64,000 nt of DNA from Lactarius indigo (lineage: Eukaryota; Basidiomycota; Agaricomycetes; Russulales; Russulaceae). Shown in pieces: positions 33,040-42,700 of the stretch. The translations under genes and the position numbers were made by a program. The DNA is taken from contig JAFKAC010000164.1 in NCBI GenBank assembly GCA_025766275.1, positions 36,440 through 100,439 of the forward strand. The letters run 5' to 3'. Each line of letters starts with the position of its first letter. Positions within the stretch are counted from its first letter, which is position 1. Under the pieces are notes generated by a model, which did not search any database, was not told where the DNA came from, and was given only the letters and a program-made list of their open reading frames with translations.

Positions 33040-35179
33040 ATGCCCAAAAAAACAACCAAGAAAGGTGCCAAGCCCAATTCTGTGCATCGCAGTAAGGGGG
33101 AGAAGGACATAGCTCTGTCAGATGATGAAACCTCAGACGAAGACTATGACTCAGGTCTAGAGTCTGAGGGCTCGTATCCATCTTCTGACTTCGGGTCAGT
33201 TGCATCTGGCGAGTTACGTTGGCTCGCTGCCGATCTTGAGGACAAGGTGGGAGGTGCCACGAGTGAAGAAAGGTGTGTATAACCATTGTATTTACACAAA
33301 CGCCCTCTGTTGATGTCACTTCACAGCCCCTCAAAGCAGGACATTGAAATCACAGATGAACAAGCGAGCATGTTGCAGAAGCACACTGCCGAGTTCCGGG
33401 CTGCCGATGCAGATGGTCAGTTGAAAATCATCCAAGATTCGGTGGACCGCATTGAGAGACACTGGCGACAAGGCGCCGAATTTGATAGAAAGGTCGTAGA
33501 AACAGTATGTGCACTCTTGGCTACATTGTCCAGCCCTGATATTTTGCAGCTTGTCCGCCAGTACCTTTACAACAAGTGCCGACAGGAGCGCAAAAGATTC
33601 AGCTTTCGTCGCAAACGATGGACATATCACTGACATTTTGATTGACCATCACCGGCAGGAACTGGACAAGATGGCTGTTGAAATGTCTGGGTCAACGCCA
33701 GGATCACGAAGCTACCTCGGCTGTTACAGGAAGGCTGTGAAGTTAATTGGCGAAAGGTTGGATGAAGACACACAGGTGAAGTACTGAGCAGAGGCGAAGA
33801 AATGGGCAGAGCAAGGTGTACCTCCTCGGCAGCAGCAGCGGTATGTACATGCCAATCATTTTACCAGATGGAAGTTGACTAAATCTCACCAAGGATGTTT
33901 GAGAAGCATGGTATTCATACAATCCGGGACTTTTCTGAGACCATGTACTGCCAATATGGAGTGCGCGTTGCTATTTTGGGGGGGTATTGTGATGATGACG
34001 GACCCTCGATCATGTTGTGCGTATACAAAGCTATATACTTACAATCTAACAACCTATCAAATAGCTATGACAACAATGATGAGCTGGGCGGAACTTCTTT
34101 CAAAGCCCGGTACAAAGGCTGGTCAAAGGACCCACTGGTTGAGGAGTTCTCAAGATGGACTGCCGAGTCTTTTGGTTAGCGTCTATTTCACTTCAAGAGA
34201 AATGTGCTAATATGACACCTTCGTAGGGGAATACCCTGCCGATAGCGGTGAAGAGGACAGAAAAAGGAAGGATAAAACCCCTAAGGTGAAGCTGCCGATG
34301 GACGAAAATGGGTACCCTGTGCTGCCGAAATGGGAAGACATTGATCGCGAGGGCCTCGTGTACAAGAAGGTGGTCATTGGCAAGTTCATGAGTGAGATGT
34401 ACCGTGAGTGAACTACAGTTCCCTGTTGCTGACCTAGCCAGTTATCTGATTCTCAGAGATTGCTGCCGGTGGGAGCAAGGGAAGGGTCCCATGGGCCAGA
34501 ATACATGAGGCCCAAGGCGACTTTATTGCTGCCGAGTACCTGCCGGAAGGGGTCACTCTGACACAATACCATCACATTCGTCTCCATGACGCCAACTCCC
34601 TACTCAAGCACTGGATACAGAGGCGAGCTGCCGGCGAGATCCCATTCCGCTTCAAGAAAGTGGATAAGGCTAACAGGCATTATGATGGTGAGCATTCAAC
34701 CGGGGGTGGGTCTAATGGACAAAGCCAAGAAGATGGTGCTGGGAGTCCAAGCAGTGTAAGTAACTGAGCTCCCTTATGTTTCTGTAACTTAGGCCTCACC
34801 CTCACCAGAGCGCCAATGGTCAGCAGCCTCATGAGGAGCTGCCAATGCAAGAAGATGGGGGAATGCTGCCCCCACACCCTCCCAACCCCCCACCTCCGCC
34901 TCCACCTCCTCACACTCACACTTGTCCTCGCCCTCGCATCATCACGCAGCACCCAGCTCCCATCGGCAGCTCAAGGGCAGGTCCTGCCCAGGAACGCTCC
35001 CCTGACGACCAAGTAAGTGACCTAAATTCAATCTAGCGCCTTGAAACTCAGGGCCTCTCACCCAGGTAACTGCCGATACCCCCCCCTCCAAGCGCCAGAA
35101 AGTTGATCGCCGTTTGACAAATACACAGAATGACACTCGGCGCTCAGCGCTGCGTAACGCGGCCTACAGAGTGGGCTAA
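33040..35179 (+). pseudogene. Unrecognised multi-exon KDZ cargo gene beside TET/JBP
   Basis: No family name known to me. Starts MPKKTTKKGAKPNSVHRSKG (basic, then acidic: SDDETSDEDYDSG). Introns by eye, all GT-AG: 33273-33326, 33505-33549, 33841-33893, 34017-34064, 34175-34226, 34404-34456, 34756-34808, 35013-35065. The middle reads QYGVRVAILGGYCDDDGPSI and DNNDELGGTSFKARYKGW. Then follow PKWEDIDREGLVYKKVV, a run of Pro (about 34875-34905), and a basic C-terminus (SKRQKVDRRLTN) to the TAA at 35177. Lesions are a +1 near 33633 (after WTYH) and a TGA at 33785-33787 where CGA would read KYRAEAKKWAEQG. The basic ends suggest nuclear location; function unknown. About 480 residues. Confidence 0.55.
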
Positions 35180-35814
35180 GCAAATTCAGTAAGTGATAGC
35201 TTCCTCATTGACTCTAGAAGGTGAATGTGTCCAATAGGAGCAGCGGCATGTCTGCCAGGACCAGAGTGGGTCGCTAGAAGGAGGAGGGGCAAGGGGCATA
35301 CACCGCTGCGGATGATTAGTATCTCCCTCACATCCCTTTTCTGGGTTCTCACTCGTACCAAGCGTCACTCAGAGTGTAACGTAAATATCTATCTATACAT
35401 GTGTTGTGCAAATTTTCAGCACCATTAAATGCCTTGACAATGATATAGTGTTGCGGCAGCTCAAGCCAACATTTTTGCTGCCTTGGGAAATAAGATGTTG
35501 GAGATCTGAAAATATTTGGGGAGGTAGATATTCTCAAATGCTGAGGAATCCTCCGCCAACTCTAAGCGATAAAATCGGACCGTTTGTGAGTTATTTGACC
35601 AGTTCTGAACAGCTGCCGAAACATCACAACCAACTCACAATCACGCAGGGCGAAACAAGACAGCAAGTGGAGATTGTATTTGATACAGACATGGTACAGT
35701 AGGGCAGTGAACTAGCTAGATGTGAGACAAGTATGTAAAGAGATACCGAGGCAGAGGGAAATAGTAAACAAAACAAAAACGATGCCAAAAAATGCGTAAA
35801 GTAAGAAAAAGGTC
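35180..35814. other. Convergent intergenic region
   Basis: Lies between the 3' ends of the 33040 and 37677 genes. A 98-codon open frame at 35406-35702 has no recognisable motif and I do not call it. One CTGCCGA occurs near 35612. Confidence 0.5.
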
Positions 35815-37677
35815 TTACAATCCGCCCTTCCAGTTCTCATCTTGCGTGCGTATCCATTCTTCAATCGCAGCTACCCTTCTCTCCAAGGCCACCATGCTGC
35901 TGCTGCTGGGAGACGGCACTTGCGACTCCTGGGCGGCAGAGCTTTGCTGTTGCGAGGAGACCGAGGGTGGTGGGTTCGGCACCAAGACATACGGCACGAG
36001 TTTCTTCCTCTTCAATGACACGTGCCGATGGAGAGCGGGGGCTATGGAGGGGGAGTGGTCGTCAATGGGAACAGGAAAGTCGGCAGCAGGGGTAGGGGGA
36101 ATGGGAGTGGCGGTGGCAGGGGGAATGGCGGTAGCAGTGGTAGGAGGAACTGCAGCAGCAGGGGAAGGGGCGGCGGCGGCAGAGATGATGGGAATTGAAG
36201 TGGGAGTAGGGACAGAGGGCTCGGCAGCTGCGTCTACAGCAGGGAACAGCTCTGCAGAGGGTGGGACGGGCGACTCAGCTGCAGACGGTGAAACCGAAGC
36301 TGCTGAGCGAGAATGGCCATGAGATGACCCGCTGTCCAGCTTCATCCTCCCAACCATCCTTGAGGCAAACGCTACCGAGTCTGAACCCACCCTGACCCCA
36401 CGCCTCGGCTGCTTCCCCTTGAGCTGCTCAAGGCGGAACTTGAAGACCTGCTTGGCCGTCAGTATCCGCCGATCTGCCTTGCCTGTCTTCGCATTTATGG
36501 GCATCAGACTGCATTGCTGCTTCTTCTCCTTGCAGCGAATGCAAGGCCCTGTCGGCCTTGTCTGGCAGTCGACCCCTGCACGGGTGCATCGAGAGCACTA
36601 TTTACATTTCCTTCAGCTGCGAATAATGAAAAGATAACGAATACGCACCTTGAACTTATACCTCTCATACTCGTTTTCTCCCTCACCCTCTTCGCCTCCC
36701 TTGCCGTCGTCATTGTTGTCGTCATTGTCATCGTTGTCGTCGTTGTCATCGTCGATCTCGTCCACCTCATCGTCCTCCTCCTCCTCCTCCTCCTCCTCGA
36801 TCTTGTCCTCTTCTTCATAGCCATCGTCACTGGAGCTGTCGTCGTTGCTGTTGCTGTTGTCGTCATCGTCCTCACTCTCAAACTCGTCCTCGTCATTGAT
36901 TGCAGGCCTACGTTGCTGCCGTGAGGGCCCTGCATGGTGCTTCTTGGTCTTGTCGCCTGAAGGCAAAGGCCGCTTATGCTTCCTCGAATCGACCACGGCA
37001 GCAGCTTTGGCAGCCCCTTCGCACTGCCTTCGGTTGCGGGTGGCCCTTAGCAACTGTTGGAGGAAGTCAGAATGATCAGAGGAATAGAGATATAATTACT
37101 CACCTTCTGCGACCCATCCACCTGCATTGCCGCATAGTCGGCAGGTGGATCTGGCAGGATGAGCTTCACCCTCGGCAGGTGATGTGGGACCGTCTTTGGT
37201 GGTGGTCCCACATTTCGAGACTCGGCAACTGTGGGGAGACATTGAGAAAGCAAATGAGACAGTTTTTAATGACTCACCAAGGGTTTCCCACCAGCGACCC
37301 TCACTCGGCAACAAGTCCGAGATGTCCTGGGGGAACTTGGCCCCAGGTTGGTAATACTTATGCCTCTTAAGGCCGGGGTTTGTCCTGGTGATCTCTGAAA
37401 GATCACCATCAGCAGTCTAATACGATGTAGAGCGCCGCTAGTGTGGGATGCAGTGCTGGCGCCTCCCCCGAATTGTCCTTCTTGACCTGCCAAAAAGACT
37501 TTTGTTGCCTTGGCCTAACTCAAATGGGGATGAGATCAAATGGAAACCTAAACAAGGACTTACCTTCTCCTTCTCAAGGTGGCGTTTCCATTCTGCCCTG
37601 TCAGTTACGTCTCGGACTGAGACATAAGCAGCAACGGTGGCTTCGATCACTGATGCAATGGAAAGAAGGGATGTCAT
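35815..37677 (-). pseudogene. Zn(II)2Cys6 protein with acidic region, KDZ cargo, one frame break
   Basis: Putative transcription factor. ATG at 37677 (MTSLLSIASVIEATVAAYVS). GT-AG introns at 37487-37563, 37229-37277, 37054-37103 and 36598-36648. Order: helical N-terminus; a KYYQPGAKFPQDISDLLPSE segment; basic RRQCEG...KHKRP; a ~60-residue Asp/Glu tract (36670-36890). Directly after the last intron comes CSRCTRAGVDC...CIRCKEKKQQC, spacing CX2CX6CX7CX2CX6C, the Zn2Cys6 signature. The tail is Pro/Ala/Ser-rich and ends in a short helix (VALERRVAAIEEWIRTQDEN). The cluster is internal rather than N-terminal, which is unusual. One +1 near 37416 (IVL then TADGDLSEITRT) breaks the frame. Zn2Cys6 proteins bind CGG-containing sites, and the element-wide motif TCGGCAG contains CGG. 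Confidence 0.7.
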
Positions 37678-37918
37678 GGTGTTGAAGTAAAAAGAACAAT
37701 GTGTTCAGCGGTGTCAATTGCCACGTCGGTTGAGGTTGTGCTAGCGACGGGTGGTGCCGCTGCCGAGCTGCCGAAATATCCATTCACAACCTGACTCAGC
37801 AGAACATGGATTCTTCTTTGCATAATAAGTAATCGAGATACTGCCGACTCATTCGACTTATCGCTACATCATCAGACCACTCCACGCAGACCATTTCCAC
37901 TCAGAAAATTCTACTTTC
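37678..37918. promoter_or_regulatory. Divergent promoter with clustered CTGCCGA
   Basis: Between the Zn2Cys6 gene and the gene at 37919. It contains GCTGCCGAGCTGCCGAAAT (about 37759-37777), which is two abutting motifs, and ACTGCCGACTC near 37841. Role inferred. Confidence 0.45.
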
Positions 37919-39270
37919 ATGTCTCAATCTCGCTCTCCCCTTTCGATATTGGTCAGCACTCAACAGCTCAGGATCAGTGAAGATCCACTTCTATCTGCCG
38001 AAGGTCAAGACGATTATGGCATGGGTGGGGAGTCATCCCCAGAAAGTAAACACAGCTTTGGGATGGATGGATCGCCGTCTCCGGTAGCTCAGGATGACTT
38101 TGGAATGGGCGGGTCTCCATCCCCAGTAGCTCAGGACGACTTTGGAATGGGTGGATCTCCATCCCCTACAGTTCCAGCTGACTTTGGGATGGATTCGCCT
38201 CCACCTACTCTGCCAACTCGGTCCATCGGCAGCCTCAAGGCAGCACGTGGTAAGTGTCGTTTTCACTGATTTCCATTCACCCCTAACTCTGCATGTACAG
38301 TTTGGGAATGGGGCAAGCATGCCCCACCTTCCAGTGCCTCTGAGGTGCCAAAAGGCCATGGCGTCACCAACTCAGAGGCTCCTCAGGAGGTGCGAGATGG
38401 GGGCAGTTTTGGTATGGATGGGCCACCCTCACCAACGGCTCAAGATGACTTTGGGATGGACTTGGCCCTACCTGCCGAGGTTAGAGAGTGTGTAGGAAAC
38501 CCTTCGGCAGCGTGTGGTGAGTACCAGATGGACTTGGCCTTACCTGCCGAGGTTGGAGAGAGTGTAGGAATCTCGTCGGCAGCACACAGTGAGTACCATT
38601 TTGACTGATTATAAAATATGTCTTACTCTGCATATACAGACCATGAGGTCGAAGATCTGGAGAGTTTTGGTATGGATGGGCCACCCTTGCCAATGGCTCA
38701 GGACAACTTTGGGATGGACTCGCCAGTCTCGCCTGGGGCCCATGCTCAGGGGATAACCTGCGCACCATCGCGACAGGATGGGATGCCAAATGAAGATGTT
38801 AGGGAGGACTTGGCCCTACCTACCGAGGCTGGAGAGCGCGTTGGAATCCATTCGGTAGCACACAGTGAGTACCAGTTTGACTGATTACGAATCATACCTT
38901 GCTCACCGTATACAGTCAGAACTTTCGGTGGGAATGACCTATCTCCCTCCAACTCACAGGTGCCGGTAGGCCATGGTGATGAAAGTGTGGAGGTGCTTCA
39001 TGTGCAAGTACAGCATCCTCCCGAGCAGGTACTGGTACGCTGTATATTCCACTACCGATTTTTGCAACATTGACCATCTATTCTGCTTTACAACAGCAAG
39101 AAGAGTTTGATCTCAGCACCAGGGTCGCCATCTTACGTGCTGAAGGATCAAGGAATCATCGAATCCATGCCCAGGTATGGAATATCTATCAGCAGGAGAA
39201 GGAAATGAGTGAGGTGATAGATGATATAATCGAGGAGTTGGACAATACTGATGTGCAGAACCTTGTGTAG
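37919..39270 (+). CDS. Unrecognised KDZ cargo protein with FGMDGxPSPxAQDD repeats
   Basis: Five exons with GT-AG introns 38250-38300, 38589-38639, 38865-38915 and 39029-39096; all joins keep the frame, about 375 residues. It begins MSQSRSPLSILVSTQQLRIS. A degenerate 12-14 residue repeat (FGMGGSPSPVAQDD and variants) occurs about eight times across the first three exons. The C-terminal exon is helical (STRVAILRAEGSRNHRIHAQ...EVIDDIIEELDNTD). Introns 2 and 3 are near copies (GTGAGTACCATTTTGACTGA and GTGAGTACCAGTTTGACTGA), so exon-plus-intron units were duplicated. A decayed copy of the same donor lies in the coding sequence near 38517. No lesion seen. Probably disordered; function unknown. Confidence 0.6.
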
Positions 39271-39429
39271 TATATCGAGTGTTATATAGTCCAAATGTTA
39301 AAGCTTCGGATTGGAAAACATATGAGTGCGCTCAAAAGAGCTTGCCGGCCAAGAACGCAGGGAATGACAGTCTGCCGATGGACAACAATGAGTATCACTG
39401 GGATCATTCAGGCGGTACATGTCAAGACA
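39271..39429. other. Spacer between the last cargo gene and the right array
   Basis: No feature seen apart from one CTGCCGATGG near 39370, which marks the start of array-like sequence. Confidence 0.4.
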
Positions 39430-42400
39430 AATATGCCAGTGCTTCCCATAGAATTCTGGGCCCATTCAGGACCATCGGCAGCACTCTGGAGGGAAGGGCT
39501 CAGGCCATTAAAGGCAATCTATGGTGGCCCTTAAAAGGATTCTTAGCCCATTCAAAGCTATCAGCAACACATTTCAGGACTGACCATGGGTGGCTGGGCC
39601 TATTGAAGGTTGGCTGCGCATCACAGGAACATGCCTGGGCCCAGCCAACATAGTCGGCAGTCTTGTTCCGAAGTGATATACTACCGATTAGATTGAATTG
39701 GCCCAGAATTGCTCTTAAGAAATGCTGCCGATGGTCTTAAATGGGCCCAATGTGGTTTGTCAGTGATGCTAAGCCCGGCGGTAGCACCCCTCATAAACAA
39801 CATGGGGTCCATTCAAGACCATCGGTGCTTTCCCTCATAACTTTTCATAAGCAACATTGAGTTGATTAGGGATGTCATCAAGGGGCAATGCTGGGCCCAT
39901 TTGAGCCCACCGGCAGCATGTCTCACAAGCAATGCTGGGCCCATTTAAGCCTGTTGGCAGTGTATCTCGCTAGTAATTTTGAGCCCATTCAAGGCAATCA
40001 GTAGTAACACTCAGGAATAACACTGGGCCCATTCAAGGCAATTGGTAGTATCACTGATGAACAACACTGGGCCCATTTGAGACCATCGGCAGCATTTATT
40101 AAGAGCAGTGCCGGGCCCATTCAAAGATTTCAGTAGTATCACTTGGGAAAACATTGGGGCCATTTGAGACCATCGGTACCATACCTTGATTGATACTGGG
40201 CCCATTCAATGCAATCGGCAATTTCGCCAAGTATCAATGCTGGGCCCATTTGAGGCCATTGGCAGCATTTATTAAGAGCAACGCTGGGCCCATTCAAAGC
40301 AATCGGTAGTGTCACTTAGGAAAACACCAGGCCCATTTGAGACCATCAGTACCATATCTTATGATTTGCACTGGGCCCATTCAATACAATTGTCAATTTC
40401 ACCAAGGATCAATTCTGGGCCCATTTGAGGCCATCGGCAGCATTTATTAAGAGCAACACTGGGCCCATTCAAGGAAATCGGGAATGTCACTCAGGAAATC
40501 ACTGGGCCCATTTGAGACCATCGGCAGCATATCTTATGATTGACACTAGGCCCATTCAATACAATCGTCAATTTCACCAAGGATCAATTCTGGGCCCATT
40601 TGAGGCCATCAGCAGCATTTATCAAGAGCAATGCTGGGCCCATTCAAAGCAATCGGTGAAATCGCCGAAGAACAACACTGGGCCCATTCAAAGCAATCGG
40701 TAGTGTCACTTAGGAAAACACCAGGCCCATTTGAGACCATCGGCAGCATATCTTATGATTGACACTGGGCCCATTCAATACAATCGTCAATTTCACCAAG
40801 GATCAATGCTGGGCCCATTTGAGGCCATCGGCAGCATTTATCGAGAGCAATGCTGGGCCTATTCAAAGCAATCAGTAGTGTCACTCAGGAAATCACTGGG
40901 CCCATTTGAGACCATCGGTACCATATCTTATGATTTGCACTGGGCCCATTCAATACAATTGCCAATTTCACCAAGGATCAATTCTGGGCCCATTTGAGGC
41001 CATCGGCAGCATTTATTAAGAGCAACGCTGGGCCCATTCAAGGAAATTGGGAATGTCACTCAGGAAATCACTGGGCCCATTTGAGACCATCGGCAGCATA
41101 TCTTATGATTGACACTAGGCCCATTCAATACAATCGTCAATTTCACCAAGGATCAATTCTGGGCCCATTTGAGGCCATCGGCAGCATTTATCGAGAGCAA
41201 CGCTGGGCCCATTCAAAGCAATCGGTGAAATCGCTGAAGAACAACACTGGGCCCATTCAAAGCAATCGGTAGTATCACTTAGGAAAACACCAGGCCCAGG
41301 AAAACACCAGGCCCATTTGAAACCATCAGCAGCATATCTTATGATTGACACTGGGCCCATTCAATACAATTGTCAATTTCACCAAGGATCAATTCTGGGC
41401 CCATTTGAGGCCATCGGCAGCATTTATCAAGAGCAATGCTGGGCCCATTCAAGGAAATCGGGAATGTCACTCAGGAAAACACTGGGCCCATTTGAGACCA
41501 TCGGCAGCATATCTTATGATTGACACTAGGCCCATTCAATACAATCGTCAATTTCACCAAGGATCAATGCTGGGCCCATTTGAGGCCATCGGCAGCATTT
41601 ATCGAGAGCAATGCTGGGCCTATTCAAAGCAATCAGTAGTGTCACTCAGGAAATCACTGGGCCCATTTGAGACCATCGGTACCATATCTTATGATTTGCA
41701 CTGGGCCCATTCAATACAATTGTCAATTTCACCAAGGATCAATTCTGGGCCCATTTGAGGCCATCGGCAGCATTTATTAAGAGCAACGCTGGGCCCATTC
41801 AAGGAAATCGGGAATGTCACTCAGGAAATCACTGGGCCCATTTGAGACCATCGGTACCATATCTTATGATTGACACTAGGCCCATTCAATACAATCGTCA
41901 ATTTCACCAAGGATCAATTCTGGGCCCATTTGAGGCCATCGGCAGCACTTATTAAGAGCAATGTTGGGCCCATTCAAAGCAATCAGTAGTGTCACCTAGG
42001 AAAACACTGGGCCCATTTGAGACCATCTGTACCATATCTTATGATTTGCACTGGGCCCATTCAGGGAAATCGGTAGCATCACTTAGGAGAACACCGGGCC
42101 CATTTGAGACCATTGGCAGCATCTATCAAGAGCAACGCTGGGCCCATTCAAGGAAATTGGTAGTGTCACTTAGGAAAATACCGGGCCCATTTGGGACCAT
42201 CGGCAGCATATCTTATGATTGGCACCAGGCCCATTCGATACAATTGTCAATTTCACCAAGGATCAATTCTGGGCCCATTTGAGCCCATCGGCAGCATGTC
42301 CTAGGAGCCATTATGGGCCCATTCAAGGCAATCGGTAGCATTTCAGGGGAATAATACTGGGCCCATTTGAGACTGTCAGCAGCGTGTCTCAGGGGCAGCA

Positions 42401-42560
42401 CTGGGCCTATTCAAGGAATTCGGCAGTGTCACTTAGGAATAACATTGGGCCCATTTGAGACTATCGGCAGCACCTGCAAAGTGTTTTCTGTGTAGTGGGC
42501 CCATCTCTTAATCATGGTAAGGTATCTCCAGCTGATGTCGCTGGCCCCATCTGAACAATT
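39430..42560 (+). repeat. 44-bp subterminal repeat array, right
   Basis: About 70 units with a 44-bp period (GCCCAT at 40331, 40375 and 40419). The core is TGGGCCCATTTGAGACCATC followed by GGCAGC, alternating with TGGGCCCATTCAA-GCAATCG types. A higher-order block of about 5-6 units recurs (for example from 40425 and 40994). In orientation it mirrors the left array and shares its core in reverse complement. CpG decay is visible (CATCGGCA, CATCAGCA, CATTGGCA). Confidence 0.92.
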
Positions 42561-42614
42561 CGGCAGTTCTATTTAATAGGCCCATTCGTGATTTACGTCT
42601 GCCTTTACTATGTA

Positions 42615-42700
42615 GGCCCACGTGGGTTTCACCGATGTATTAGGGTCATTTGCACATGGGGTTTTACGAATGTATCATTAATTATTTGCGTCATTATGTG
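42615..42700 (-). repeat. Right terminal inverted repeat of the KDZ element
   Basis: The reverse complement begins CACATAATGACGCAAAT and matches the left terminus in blocks. It is followed by the AGGATTT duplication at 42701. Confidence 0.82.

Larger units (their letters stand above)
12777..42700. mobile_element. ~29.9-kb KDZ DNA transposon with TET/JBP cargo
   Basis: The element is bounded by AGGATTT on both sides (12770-12776 and 42701-42707). The left end begins GAGCCCATGACGCAAAT and the reverse-complemented right end begins CACATAATGACGCAAAT. Imperfect homology continues for about 85 bp. Deleting the element rejoins the gag/protease linker of gypsy-3 (DLILQDL|WGKEGF), which the gypsy-2 copy confirms. 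Inside are two opposed 44-bp repeat arrays, a KDZ transposase, a TET/JBP-type dioxygenase, a Zn2Cys6 gene and several unrecognised genes. A 6.3-kb Copia (19388-25733) inserted later. Linkage of KDZ transposons with TET/JBP genes is known in basidiomycetes; the precise ends described here come from this sequence. Confidence 0.85.

Noticed and set aside
35406..35702. A 98-codon ORF between convergent cargo genes.
   Set aside because: No motif, no upstream start context and no supporting splice sites. Compatible with 3' untranslated sequence.
35792..36322. Gly/Ala-rich 176-codon plus-strand gene.
   Set aside because: It is the antisense shadow of the Pro/Ala/Ser-rich tail of the Zn2Cys6 protein, which has introns and a domain on the other strand.
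36514..36924. Val/Leu-rich membrane-like protein on the plus strand.
   Set aside because: It is the complement of the Asp/Glu tract of the Zn2Cys6 gene. The hydrophobicity is a codon artefact of GAC/GAT/GAG repeats.
12862..42560. CRISPR-like direct repeats.
   Set aside because: A eukaryotic window. The 44-bp units are contiguous with no unique spacers, and no cas genes are present.
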